A DNA stretch of 64,000 nt from the NCBI GenBank assembly GCA_018873245.2, contig JAEMBT020000006.1, positions 10,667,855 through 10,731,854 on the forward strand. The letters are read 5' to 3'. Positions 23,535 through 37,187 of the stretch are shown piece after piece (position 1 is the stretch's first letter; every line of letters begins with the position of its first letter). The translations under genes were made by a program, and so were the position numbers. The stretch comes from Archegozetes longisetosus. Its lineage: Eukaryota > Arthropoda > Arachnida > Sarcoptiformes > Trhypochthoniidae. The notes beneath the pieces are model-generated. The model worked only from the letters and a program-made list of their open reading frames with translations, did no database searches and was not told where the DNA came from.

Positions 23535-26280
23535 TTAGGTTTTGTTATAATTTAATCTTCTTTTGACGTGCTGTAGTCCTGATGAGGATGAGTATACTGG
23601 CAGTGGAGTTGAAGTTTCAGTATTTTGATGATTATATTGATTACCACTGATTCTTGATGTCGATACTGAGCGCATTGGTGGTTCTTTGAAACGTGATGGC
23701 GTTGATGTAATGCTTGGACTTAATGAGAGACGAGTTAACTACAAACGGATAGAAAATACTTAATTACAAAATTTTGCTAACTCGAAGTCTGATGATCAGT
23801 TAGAAACCTCTTTTTCCAAATCAGACAAGTGTTTACTCGAGTAATCCTTTCTTTCGATCAAGCTTTCGGCCAGTTTTTGGGCTGAGCGCAATCTATCAAT
23901 ATCATGGTTGGAATGTTGCGAAAGATCGCCGTTTAGCTGCGTTGCTATACCTGAAGAGCTAAGACTTTCAGCTTCATTCATAAGCGATTGCAGACCTTGT
24001 ACTTTTCTTTGAAGCTCTAAATTTTTTTGTTCGAGAGCCGCCAATCCTTGAGTTATTATTTTTGCCTCATCTATGATCACATCATTTCGTGGAGAGCTTT
24101 GGAATGTTTTGTTCGTTTTTCGTTGAACGTCATCCAGTGATGCTTTTAAGGATGACTTTTCTTTCTCTATAAGTGAATAACTTCTTTCTAGTCTTTTCTT
24201 TTCATTTTCTAATTTGTTAACTTTCTCTCTGAGCGATTCGTTCTCCTTCTTCAGTATTGACAAATCGCTTTCTCTGTCAGTCACTGCTATCGTCGTTGAA
24301 TTCAGTTGTCTCTCGAATTCTCTTCGTTCGCTTTCGCTCAAAGACATCTGTGCCTGAAGTTGTTTATTGCGTTGCGATAATTGCATATTTATGTCTTTCA
24401 TTTGAGTCAATGATTTGCTATTGAGAAGGAAATCAAAACAAATTTATTAAAATCTAGACTAAAATAGGGCAAAATAGTGATTAAAACAGATCCAATCGGT
24501 TAAGAGCTAAAAAACACCAAAATAACAGTCAAAAGGATCAATCTTCAAACCTGGACGATTCAAGTGATTCCTTGAGTGAATTCCTTTCCCCTTTCAATGT
24601 TTCTAACCTCCTGACCAGGTCTTGAGTCTCATTCTCTTTGACCTTAAGTTTATTTTCAAGTGAAACGCAATTCATTTTTGTATTATTTAAATCCCTTCTT
24701 ATTTCAAGCCTAGATTTCTCGACTTCCATCAGAGTAGTTCTCAACTCATTGCAGTTTTGCATTAGTGAAGTTCTGGCTTCTTCACACTCTCTGCAAGACT
24801 TATCCAGATCTAAGACTGACTTCTTTAATCTTTCGGTTTCCGATTGATTGTCATGTAAAGCATCAGTTAGTGACTGGATAATTTGCAACTTCTCCTTTTT
24901 GTCTTTGGATTCAGTTTCGTATAAATGCTTATATTTTTCCACTTCATTAATAAGTGACTCGTTCTTCAACTCTACAGAATAACACTTCTCGTTAGTGTTA
25001 AGTAAAGAAGATTTTAGAACTTCTTTTTCATTTTCCGAAGTAATCAACTGAGCCTTTATTTGATTCAATTGACTCAATAGTTTCTCACGTTTTACGGACA
25101 TATCAGCCAAATGATTGTCGGTTTCTTCTTTTTGTTTCGATAGTTTCGTCATTTGCTGTCTCAGTTCGGCCTCCATTTGATTTTTAGCAGTCTCTAAATC
25201 AAGTATCGATTTATCCTTTTCTTTTAAAACAGATTCAAATTCATGTTTAGCTTTCTCTGCGTTAGTTTTTGTTTCATGTAACTCTTCTTCAGTTTGCTGT
25301 AATTTCTTGATCAGTGAGTTGATATCGTTGATTGACTTTTGATCTGAAATATTTTTCTCATGACTCAGTTGAGTGATTTGTTCTTTGAGTTGTTTTTGTA
25401 TGAGATTGGTCTCATTCCTCAAGTTATTAATCTCATTAATCCTAGACTTTTCGATATCGTTCCAGTTTTTCTTAAGATTCTCAATTTCGTTATGATTTTC
25501 ACTGAGTGCATCAGTCAATGATTGAATTGTATGCATCTTCTCTTGTTTTGCTTTAGTCTCAAAATCCAACGACTGTTTCAGTTTTTCGTTTTCATTCATA
25601 AGTGATTCATATTTGATTTGCAAGTTATGATTCTTTTCGTGGGCTATCAAGACTGTTGATTTGATTGACTCATTTTCCATCTCAACAGAATTTAATTTAG
25701 TTTTCAATGAATTTATTTCATTAATGGCGGAGTCGCGACTCATTTTCAACTCAACCAACTGTTTGTTTAAGTCTTCCAATTGTTTCTCGAATTTCTCGAT
25801 TTCATGCCTTAGTTCCGTTTCAGATCTATTCTTCTCATTCTCTAAATTGTCAATAACTTTATCCTTTTCTCTAACGACTCCTTCAAAATCACTAATAGTC
25901 TTATCATTTAATTGTTTTAATCGAAACAGTTCTTCTTCGGTTCGTTTTAATTTGATGGCAAACTCATTTATGTCTTTCGCAGCCTTTTCTTCGATAGACA
26001 TCTTCTGATTGATTAAATCATCGATTTGTTGCCTTAAGTTGCTTTCCAACAAATTCATGTCTTTCTTCAATTTGTGGATAGTATCTTCATATTTGGAAAC
26101 AATTGATTCCTTCTCACTTCTCATATAAGATACGAATTCTTGTTTAGCGAATGACAGCTTACTTAATTGCAATTCAAATAAATGCAATTTATCGCTAATT
26201 GGGTCACTGTTTGAATCATTATTTAGACTGCCACTCAAGTCCATTTTCTTAGTCTCATTCGTGTCGTTACTCTGAGCCAT
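23535..26280 (-). CDS. Long coiled-coil protein with internal 216-residue duplication
   Basis: Three exons on the minus strand, 26280-24551, 24417-23808 and 23738-23535, join in phases 2 and 0 to give 847 residues ending TAA. Donors are CCAG|GTTTGA and GAG|GTTTCT; acceptors are CAATAG and TTGTAG. After about 30 polar residues the protein is almost entirely charged heptad-like coiled coil, rich in K, E, N, L and S, with no catalytic motif. The C-terminal 67 residues are Ser/Thr/Pro-rich (LSPSITSTPSRF) and non-coiled. TEEEL occurs at residues 114 and 330 and IQSLTDAL at 252 and 468, the same spacing of 216, showing a tandem duplication of residues about 83-298 into 299-514. It could be a structural protein of the rootletin, golgin or myosin-tail-like kind, but low-complexity coils do not allow a family call by eye. 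Confidence 0.72.
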
Positions 26281-26699
26281 CTTTTGGCCTGACGCTAACT
26301 ATCTCACCCTTAATTCTTATAATTGTTCCTCAGCAGTGGAACGTTAAAAACATTGCTCACAAAACACCACTTTTCTATACATGTATTGGGGCCTGGTATC
26401 AGACGAGTTCACTACTCAAAACATGCCTAACGAAATTTGCTATGTTCAGTAACTATAGAAATGGTGTCCAACTATTTATTTATGTCTCATTTTATCACTA
26501 AAACTAGTTTTTATTATATCAAACTCACTTTTATTTCAGTCGTTGTTGGGGGACATTTTTGAGAAACGTGATTAGTGTTATAATTAAAAATATTAATAAT
26601 AATAATAGTAATAAGTAAAAAGGGCGCGAAACAAACTTATGGTTAAAAGTTTGAAATACAGGAAAGAGGTGTCACTAGTGCAGCACTTAATCTATGCTA
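26281..26699. other. 5' flank of the coiled-coil gene
   Basis: Holds the presumed promoter and leader of the minus-strand coiled-coil gene, and an A/T microsatellite-like stretch of AATAAT units near 26583-26615. No gene seen. Confidence 0.4.
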
Positions 26700-26784
26700 A
26701 GTTAGGTTATCTAACACAATCTAGTGCTATATTGGGTTAGGTTAGGTCAGATTAGGTTACCTAAACTAACCTAATTGCACCATT
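26700..26784. repeat. TTAGG-rich palindromic repeat
   Basis: Contains GGGTTAGGTTAGGTCAGATT followed by AGGTTA, then the complementary CCTAAACTAACCTAA, forming an imperfect hairpin. TTAGG is the canonical arthropod telomere unit. This could be a short interstitial telomere-like tract or the end of an inverted-repeat transposon. Confidence 0.55.
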
Positions 26785-29077
26785 AAATAGCTTTCAACTG
26801 CTATTTCTGAATAAAATTTTTACGCCTCTAAGTTATACATTAAACTTATAACTTATTCATATACTGATTATCATATGACTGACTGATCACATAGTTGCAG
26901 AATGTGCTGACATTAAACCAAGAATTTACTTTTTTCGCCTATAATAATTGAACATTTGCTTCATATTTGCATAGTTTGAATCTCCATTTAGTTGACATAA
27001 TTAATTTATATAATTGTAAAATCGATTAAAGAAACCATTTAATATCCATTAAGTAATGCATATACAAGTATTAATCGTTTTTCGGCTTTGTGTATTCAAA
27101 TAATTACTCACTAGAACAAATTATTATATTAATAAAGTTTTTATTGTTAGCAGTAAATGATCGGGTTCGTGACAATCAGTACTGTTTCATTAGTTTCGTA
27201 ATTGAACACAAAATCACAATTATTCTTGAGTTCCGAAAAAGTAAAGAATTCACTTGCAATATAGGAGCTTTATATCAGTAAAAAACGAAATAGTCTATAA
27301 AGATCTCAATCTCACAAGGGATTTATGATTTCGAGTCATTTGAACTGTCGATATACAAATTTTATTCGTTGAAGAATCAGTTTCAATAAGAAAGCTATAC
27401 TATTTCTTAGAGGTCAAATGCAATTATAAATCAATAAAATTGTAACAAATGACTAACTATGTAAAAGGTTTAGACAAAATCTACATTTGGACTATACTTT
27501 ATAGGATAGTTTTTCTTAGAATGACTGGTCTAGTTTTCTATGGAATATTCACTTTTTATGTCAGTTGAGAGACTAGTAAACTTAGAGTCTAAACTTTTAG
27601 AGATTTTATGGCTTATTCATACAATGAGCACATTAATAGAAAATGTGAGCGAACGACTTAACATATCTCAAAAATCGTTTGCGTAATCAATTTGTTGAGT
27701 TTGTGTATTGGCAATTGCAGAAAAGATGTTTTTTCTTCAAGTAAAATCCAAATTCTGTATACAGAGTCAGGTTACTCAGAAATATTCTCAATTCTGTCTT
27801 AGAATTTTCTAGAGATCTGTTTCACGCTACTATAAACAGAAGTGTTATTAAGGAAATAATTTTGTTAAACCACTGATTGACACAGCTGTGATGGTAGTAG
27901 AAAATTGTTTAAGTTTGCAAATAATTAAGTTATTGAGTGTGGTTAGAATGGAGTTGAGAGGATGAATGAGTTAGAAAGATTGGAAAGTTAGAGTTGGTGC
28001 AAATATTTATCTGCGCACACCTCTAAGCCCAGTGTACAGTAACTACAATAGAAGCTGTAAGTGAGAAAAGTTAGTCAAAGCTTCAGATCGAGTCCAAACA
28101 ACTTTAAAGCACATGCTGTGCGGAGGATTAGTACTAAGTTTCTGATGTCTTAAATGAAACTATCGTTTTTATATTAAAACTTAATGCTTAAGATGTCAAA
28201 AATCATTTGATATATTGGACACGATTTCACTTGAATTATTTGTTAAACCAAGTGTGAGTCAAATAAGAAATCTGACTTTGGTTTTGCATTTATTTCATAT
28301 GAAAAACTTATGTTTTAAATAATATTAAGTTCTTAAGTTTGCTCAATGTTGAAAACCTTAAAATTCATTGAAAACAGAGTGAATTGACGGAGTCGGAGTC
28401 GTGTTTTTAATTAGTGTCTGGATGAATAATTGGTGTGACTGTTGAGTATAAGACTCGCTGATTGATTGTAAGGACTGTATAGATTAGCTTTGTTAGTGTT
28501 TACAACTTATTCGTGAATAAGACCTTAGATTTGATTCTTATTATAACAAAATTAAGGTCAAAAAGTAAATACTTTTGTTCATTAGTTTACTTCTAGTCTG
28601 TATTTAATATATTTATCAAAAATGTTATCATAGATTTTTCTCTTCCTTTGTTTTGTAGGATTTATTAATGCATCTAATGGAATCTATTGTTTTATAAACT
28701 TTTACAATAAAGAAAATAGTTATTGACTTTTGATAAGTTAGCGCTATTATAATATCTAATAACTTAATTTGATGTCTAATTGTTGTGTGTTATTTTGCCT
28801 AAAATGCGATAACATAACTGCCTAAGTTGCAAACAATTGTGAACTAAAAGTTACCTAAACAGTAGTGTTTAGTGTTTAATTGCAAAGAAAGGGATAACAA
28901 TTGATTGAGTGTTAATAGTTATACAAACTTAAGGACAATGGCATTTGTTGCTAATCAACTGATTGTTTTCAAGCTATCAAGCAGCATGTAATAACACGAC
29001 CACAACTATTCAACAACTATTAGAAGCTTAACAAAACTGTTTTCAATGTGAGGACTCGTCGCCTAAAGTCTAGCGAA
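26785..29077. other. Intergenic region upstream of Wnt4
   Basis: About 2.3 kb with no supported gene. The 63-codon frame at 27090-27281 has no supporting signals. The region probably contains the Wnt4 promoter and leader; no specific element could be assigned. Confidence 0.45.
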
Positions 29078-31050
29078 ATGCGATCAATAGTTATCACGTT
29101 TTGTCATTTATTTTTGATTTTTATCTCATCGACACATGCCATCGGATGGCTGTAAGTATCAGTTCTTATTTAACATTGCCTTAACTATAAAGTGACTAAC
29201 AAAAAAGATTCACTTCTCCTCAATATCAATACTTAAAGTATTTTCTGCTCAATATTGAATGTAAGAAAAGTTGATATCTAATGAAATTGCACCTTAAAAC
29301 TTATTAAATCAAACAACTGAATCATTTAGAAGCCTTTTTTTGTATTGTTAATGTTGGTTGGGTTGAGCTTAGACGTGGTCTGTATTGTTAAAGCTTTAGT
29401 TAAGCCTAATCTTGAGTTCCAAACAGTTTTACTGTTTTCCATACAATTGTAAAAACTTTAAGAAATAAATACCATTTCAAGGATGACATGGCTAACAATG
29501 GATTTGGATTGACTTAAAAGAGAAAAGTGATGGTATTTGTGTGAAACGTATTGGTGATATTAATTAATTAAAATGTTCAAACAAAGAATCGTGTAATATG
29601 TGATATTATAGGAAACTACACAACGCGGTAGAGAGTAGAGGCCCGAAAGCCTAAGTCTAAGCTAACATATATTTAAACTTATGGCTTACCGAAAGAGATT
29701 TAAGAGTAGGCGGTTTTGATATGAGCATGAATAAGAAAAATGGTTTTAATCGAATTGTTTCAAACTTCATCAGTCATTTTAATGATGTTTCGCCAGTCAG
29801 ACCTTTGCTATAAATCGTATGCACTGCCGCAATAATAATCGATCAGCACTAGTGTTGCAGTAGTTGTGCGTTTTTTCAGCTCAAACCTATCACAGAAACT
29901 GTTTAATGGAATCTATAACTAAACTGTTCTGCTGTTATAGATTTGATAAATAGCTAAAAAATGATGAGACCGTAGTTCGCAAATAGTATTTTTCTTTAGT
30001 TGAGTGGAATGCAAAGAACTAGAATAGTTTAAGAGTAAATTTGAAGCTTTTCTATTTCACTTCTCTTATAATAAATGACTTGATTTCATAGGAATGTTTG
30101 TTCAATAAGTAAATTCAAAGATTGAGCAAATCAGTTAAGTCTTGAGTCTATCAATATTTGAATATTGCGTTAAAATAGAGCGTTCGCAACATTTAATCCT
30201 GTAAAAATATTTTAAAAGTTAATCAATTCTCAGCTTTGACTGCGGGTAGAGTATTGAATAACAGTGGGCTTTGACAAGTTATCTGAATCTTTATAGCATT
30301 TTGATATTCTCAAGTAGTTTATGATTTGCAAATAAGCTCAACGATGTTATATCATACATGGTATGAATGATTTATTTAATCACAATAAGATTATTGAGCA
30401 TGTTGTATCGTTAATAGAGTTCTCTTCATTTGTCCATATGTTTGATTTGGGAGTAAGCAAATTTCAATCCATAAAGTTTCTTTGTTATCATTGCTTTTAG
30501 TCAATCGCTGCTTTAACTATTCAGACTGATCTGTTAAAATCCCAAATAAGTCGAAATATTCGTCTAATTTTCTCTGAGAAGGGAGTTTTCAAAGTTTGAA
30601 AAAATTGAACAATAGATCAGGCGATGTCAGGTTAGATGGCTTTTAAATATAGGTACTGGAAATGGAGGAAAGCAAAAAGTCTATAATAGTTGTTAAAAGC
30701 TGAACTGGAGAAGAAGTATAATCTGAGAATAGTTTGAGAGTAGTATAGTAAGTGAAATATTTGAAGTAAAGTAAAATTAGATTTGATGTAATCCAAATCG
30801 AATGGCAAGTATTTATTGCTTTTTTAAATCAGACGAATAAGTGCTTAGAGCGGCTGCATAGTTGATAATAGTTTTGTCATATCTCACAATACCTAATATT
30901 TACTTGTTTACTAGTTCAGTGTGATATGTAATAAAGTTTATTACAACAATCACCGGCTTAGCATAGCTGAAATTTATGTTATATGATGAATTCTGTTACC
31001 GAAAAAAACATGACAATTGCCTCTAATGCTATAAACTTTGTAAACTGAAA

Positions 31051-31110
<60 letters not shown>

Positions 31111-34100
31111 TGTTAGCTAAACGGCGGATGTTTATTTGTAGAGACAAGTTTTGACTTAAGATCCGCCTAAACTCGCAAATTATGGGCGAAAAAGTTTTTG
31201 TAATTCTACTCTATTACCAATAATGTTTAGAGTCTATTATTCTTTTTGCAGCTAGTACTTAGTTGTTGTTCAAACAGATTGGTTGACCGAAAATGATTCA
31301 TAGACCGATTTTGTAGGTTTTAGTGAAATTTTCGGGTTATTATTATAAAAGCATTGTTTTTGCTGACACGTTAGACTTAGCATTTTTCAACTAACTTTTA
31401 GAGGTGAATATCTGTCAAGAAGATATACTTTGGATACCGTGGACGCAAGCTTGTAATTACCAGCACCTAAAAAAATATACATCAATCTTTTTGGGCTACA
31501 ATAGACTATTCCGCCTCTAGTGATGAAAAAATTGGGCTTTACTTTGCGATCGAAGTGAAAATTTAGTTTCATTCAACATATTTTAGCACTTTTCAAAAAG
31601 CTATTTTTTCTTCTTTTTCAATTTTTTTCAATCAAATTTGTTCTAAAACTTGTCTAAATAACTTATATTGGCAGGAGATTTTAAATTAAGATAGCTCCCA
31701 TTCAGATTTGTTTTGTTGAACATTTTTTGTTTGAACATTGCTTAAGCTCTTTGTTAATTCACTTTAATTATAGGTTATGAATATAGTGTCTGTTGCACGA
31801 GATTCGCCTTAAATCATAAAAACATCCAGATTAGAATTCACTGCAAAATCACTATAAGCTATAGGCTATCGTAAAAACTTTGTGAATTTATTATTATAAC
31901 TCATAATTCCGTTTTAATTATTAATTCATATCACATTTGCGGCCAATGGCTTCATCTTAATGTCAGCAATTGAGTTATGATGTAATTTAATTGATAAATT
32001 AACGAATAACTGAGTCATTATCAATACTAGTGCTAATATTTTTGGATTTGTTTCTCACTTTACCATATTTTGCTAAACACAACCTGACTTTAGTTAAGAA
32101 TCATTGTCATATTGTAGTAAATGCCTACAATAACAATAAACTAATTCAAAAATTTGTTTGAGTACATTTTTGCATTCAGTCAAAGTTAGCTAACCTGAAA
32201 TATGACGATTGATCCAATAATCAGGATGTTGAACGGCAAAATAGTTGTGGACACTTGAGCAATAGTAATAAGTTTTCTATTGACTTTAATATTTTGGATC
32301 ATGGTTGATTAACGATGTAAAGTAGCTTAAATCGTAAGCGTATTCAATTTAAAAAAAATCTGATTTATCTAATGTTTATCTTAATTTGTATTAGAGTTCA
32401 TTATTTGTGTCAAAGCAAATTGGATTTTTAAAAAGATTTTGAAAAAAGCTTGTTTCAAAAATTGACAGATTGTTGAGGAATAAGCCTTTATCTTGAAAAG
32501 TAAAATTTACGAGTATTAATAAATTTGGTTAAGATTTGATTTGATTTTCACAAATTTTCAACTGGGTGTTTGATTAAATCTAAGGTGGAAAAGTCTGAAC
32601 TGGTATGAGTTCCTACTAGTAATTAACTTGAGGTGGTTTTTAAGTTTGGGTCAATATTTATTACTGATCTACACTTAGCGGGGCGTCAAATATATGGGCA
32701 CAATTGCTCTTTGTTGCAAAATATTTGTATATTTTAGCATTTTTTGGAGGATATTTAATATGAAAATTAATTCTGTTATATTCACAAATTTCTAAAAACT
32801 TATGCCAATGTATGTTAATCCACACTATAAACCATTGATTTAAGGTTTATGGAAATTAAATAATGTATTATTATTTTAAATTTACTCATAAAGAAAGTTT
32901 CTAAAAGTTGCAAAACTTGGCTCACTCAGTTAGAACTTAAGATAGTTAAATGATTTTCGAGTAACAATAAAAAATAAGTGCCGATTTTCCGTGGATATGT
33001 TCAGCTTTTCTCTAAAAACCATTTAACTGTATGTTAGGGTTAGACATATTTTACTGCGGCATCAGTTGCTATAAATCTAGTTGAAAGGCTTCAAATATGA
33101 AAATGAACTTGGTTTTAGATTTTTGAACTGCTATATTACCTCAGAATATGTTTGTTTTCTTTTACAACTCTCTGCTGATCATAGATACAAAGTAATAGTA
33201 GGAATATTTACATAATACTCAATATCGGTATTGTGAGCAATCATTTAAAACGTCTTTTTATTTAAGATCATTGCTTCAGACGTCATCGATCGCAAGTATA
33301 AATACAGTAGAATTATGTGATACACTGGTTGGTTTGACCAAAAAGCAGAAGCAAATATGCAAAAGAAACATAGAAGTTATGGATAGTGTTCGAATTGGGG
33401 CTGATAAGGCTGTGAGAGAATGTCAGTATCAGTTCATGGAAAGAAGATGGAATTGTAGCACTTTGCAGCAGAAGAAAATTTTTGGCAAAATCTTGAATGA
33501 AGGTATGCATTGTCTGACATCTGATATTATTTTAAGATATAATGAGCCCACAAATGGCTCAAACCGATCATTTAATGCAAAATTGATTTGAAAGACAGAT
33601 CTGAAGGAATCCAAGAGTATTGGGATTGAGTCATAAATAGAAAGAAGGGATCGCTGAGCGAAAGATCTGGCAAACAGACAGTGAAGATTGCAATAGCTAG
33701 GTTGTTTGTTATATCTTTTTAGCGTTCGCGAGTAGCAAAAACTATCTTGACTATCTTTGACAGATCTTAAACTGGGGAATAAGTTAAATATTGAAATAAT
33801 CATATGAGTAAAATAGTGGGAGAAAAGTTAAAGTAAAAATAATAGTTAGTTCAATAAATAAACTGAGTAAAGCTCTAAGTAATATAGCTTTTCGGAGTCG
33901 TATATTCTTCCTAACCTTATACATGTGTTGTAACTTTTGGCTCATTATTAGATTTACCATTTTTTCACTCTAACAAACATTGCGAAAATAAATCATCTCA
34001 TTATTAATGTACACTAATTTCTTCATACTTTATGCACATGTGTTTATGCGTCCATTTAAATTGATTAGGAGTTAATCTTATATAGTTCTGGTTTACAAGT

Positions 34101-36494
34101 TAGAAATCCAAATTATATTTTTGCTTTTAGCTCAATCTTCAGTTTATAATCATTTCAGTGCTTAATTTAGATCTCTTTTAGTTATTTGAGAGTAATTTTT
34201 ATTTATTTATACTTCACTTCTGATATAATCCTAGAATCAATCATTTGAAAAGTTAATATTTTTCTTATAAATAAATTTCAATCAAAGACTTGAAAAATAG
34301 ATAGATTAGCAATTTTAGGCTAGATTAAAGCGCGATTCGAGACCTATTAGTCTTCAATTGAATTTCAAAACTTGGTCTCAAATAAACATTGAACATATGA
34401 ATCAATTATTGAAATATGCGACATTTCAAATTTAATGGGCTTTAATTATTTGAGGTACTCGCGAGGCTGCCTTTGTTCATGCCATCTCCAGTGCAGGTAT
34501 TGCTCACGCGGTCACTCAATACTGTTCAATGGGCCAGCTCTTGAAGTGTGGTTGTGATCGTACGATTCATAGTCCAGCTCAAGGATTTCAGTGGGCAGGT
34601 AAGGCACGAACAAATAAAGCAATCTAATACTGAAGTTATAAGTTCATTGATCAAATGAGTCTCATTTGATGAAAGGCTGCAGCGATAACATCGCATTTGG
34701 TGTGGCTTTCGCGAAGACTTTCGTGGATTCACGAGATTTGAGAGCAGCTAGAAGTTTAAAGCCGAACATAAACAGCGCTCGAGCTTTGATGAATTTACAC
34801 AATAATGAGGCAGGAAGAAAGGTATGGGTCTAGTAGTTGTGATGGAAGGTATGGCATCTTGTAATTGTCCTATTAGAGGTTCTTGACGAAGTCTGATATG
34901 GTTTATAAAAGAAAACAAAAAACAGAGTTCAGACAATAACAGAATAAATTTTACAGACGGATTAGTATTTCATAGATGATGTGCTCCTACTGTGCGCGAC
35001 AAGTGTTTGGTAATAAGCATTTATTATTAACTTTTATGAGTTGATGTTTAAATACAAAATATACATAATTTACTAGAAGTTATGTGTGACGTGAGGCCTG
35101 TGTTGCTTTTAAAACGAGAATGTGTTGTTTTGTCTCATTAGGGTGTCTATTGCCTATCGACTATTTTGCATCTTAAATGAGTTTCTTTCAATTCCTGCTG
35201 CGATTTTAACTCAGACTGAAAACAAAATAATAGCAAAACTTTCTTAGGAAAGTAATTATACTTTAAACTAGAATACAATTTAAACATATAGTCGTAGCCT
35301 CTGTTTAATAAGAGTATTAGAAAACGTTTTGAAAACTTGGCCAAAAGTCTTGCAGTCTTTTTGACAAGCATCGCCACCCACGATGTTTAGCCATCACTTT
35401 GCAGTAGGTGTTTGTCCAGTATATGTCACACCAGAGATCACTTCACATTTTGATGCCTTAATCCTCTTATAGAAGGAGTTCTAACAATTCAATATTCTTC
35501 AGGGACAGTTTTGTATGCATCCAACCTTAAGTTTTCTTTTATAATAATTATTTTAGGTCATCAATAATAACATGAAAATTGAGTGCAAATGTCATGGAGT
35601 TTCTGGTTCTTGTGAGTTGAAGACTTGTTGGCGGTCCATGCCTTCATTCCGTGAAATCGGTATTCAATTAATTTTGATTCGCTCAAAATAAATCGCTTGT
35701 CTAGTAAATAAAGACATAAATGCGTTTAATTGATTTGGATGAATACACTTAGCATTCATTTTTACAAAGTCCTCATTTCTCTGACTTTTATCTTTCAAAG
35801 CATTTTCCGGTCATTACTAAAAATAGATATGCAGCAATGCTGACGATTAAAGTTCAGACTCTTCTTTATAAATTTCAATTTCAGGATATTTACTCAAAGA
35901 GAAATTTGATTCGGCAACTGAAGTTCAGTTGAGAGTTCCGAACGTGGTCACTCCTGTCTCGAAGCCGGGTAAAGAGCCGAGATTGGAGGCCGCGTCGATG
36001 ACTTACGCGCCATACGCTCCAAAGGTATGCATTAGAAGAACAGCTTATTGTTATGATTATTATTGCTGTGTTTTACATCTATTATTATTTTTATCCTGAA
36101 AACTTGTTTCGTTGTAGAACGGTGGGAAAGGAAGACCTTATTTGACTCCAATAAGTCCGTACTTCAAGCCTCATACGGACACAGATTTGATTTATTTGCA
36201 CTCTTCCCCTGATTTCTGTGAGCGCAATGAGAAAATTGGTTCTCTTGGCACTCATGGCAGATCATGCAATCGCACCTCTAAGGCTATTGATGGCTGGTAT
36301 GTATATAATATAAATTGAATTTTTTGCTTTGCGTCTAATATTAGGTTTTGTGCAGTGAACTGATGTGTTGCGGTCGTGGGTATAAAACTCGAATCGAAAG
36401 GGTTAGAGAACGATGCAATTGTAAGTTTCACTGGTGTTGTTTTGTCGAGTGTGACGAGTGCTCCAAAGAAGTCGAGATCAACACTTGTTTGTGA
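29078..36494 (+). CDS. Wnt4: Wnt4 secreted signalling glycoprotein, complete
   Basis: Eight exons, 29078-29151, 33267-33502, 34455-34598, 34676-34821, 35557-35659, 35885-36024, 36118-36296 and 36356-36494, join in frame to 386 residues. Every intron is GT-AG. The ATG is the first after an in-frame TAG. Residues 1-21 are a signal peptide ([21 protein letters not shown]). [36 protein letters not shown] and [13 protein letters not shown] match Wnt4 best among Wnt subfamilies. The acylation loop [14 protein letters not shown] puts the lipid-bearing serine at residue 216, and the cysteine-rich end [20 protein letters not shown] is intact. Family members are lipidated by Porcupine and bind Frizzled receptors. 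Two oddities: a 4.1-kb first intron, and about 31 extra Pro-, Lys- and Ala-rich residues between ATEV and FKPHTD relative to vertebrate Wnt4. Introns 3 and 7 are only 77 and 59 bases. Confidence 0.94.
31055..31107. repeat. (CT)n microsatellite
   Basis: A pure 53-base CT run inside the first intron of Wnt4. Confidence 0.97.
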
Positions 36495-37187
36495 TTCTCT
36501 CTCATCAACCAAATTATGTATTTATACCAGTGAAACGTTTGTTTTTTTTCAACTTCTATGCAAATTATACCCTTATTTGATCTGCATTTACTATTATCTA
36601 TCATTTGATTCATTTGTAAATACTATTTAAATACATGAGATCGTAACTAAACTTATACACCAACCACACAACATACAAGCAATTTTCTATTTTTAATTTA
36701 ATTCAATTTATTCTCATTCAAATCATTGTGAAATGAACTTTGAAAAAATAGATTATTTCTCGTTTGTTGTATTTTACATTTTATTGTACTTTTAGTTAGT
36801 TCAATCATTCAAATGAACTCTTAACTTAATTGACTGAGTCACAAATAATGAATTGACACAACGTTTTATACATTAATTTACACTACATTTTACTATTTAA
36901 AAAATGTTTTGATCAAATGGTCGCTATATTTAGCTTAAAATAACTTAATTGCAAATGAGTTTCAAACTAAAAGGTCATCAAGTATATTCAAACACATCGT
37001 TAGCAAATACTTATTTTTATTTGTAATATTCATAATAATTGTCAATTTAGACAAATTAAATGCATTTTCCAATCAATTTCACTTCATTTTTAATTCTTAT
37101 TCATGTTCATATTTGGCGGGTTCATTAGTTAGACCATGGAATCATCAATCTATCAATTAATTTTAGCCTTCAATAATGCAAATTAGG
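36495..37187. other. 3' flank of Wnt4
   Basis: A+T-rich presumed 3' untranslated and intergenic sequence. No canonical AATAAA close to the stop was seen, and no gene. Confidence 0.45.

Noticed and set aside
31387-31572. 61-codon minus-strand frame in the Wnt4 first intron
   Set aside because: No domain, no splice partner, and length expected by chance in several kilobases of intron.
33429-33803. 124-codon minus-strand frame over Wnt4 exon 2
   Set aside because: Antisense shadow of a confident Wnt exon extending into the intron. Its composition fits the complement of Wnt codons.
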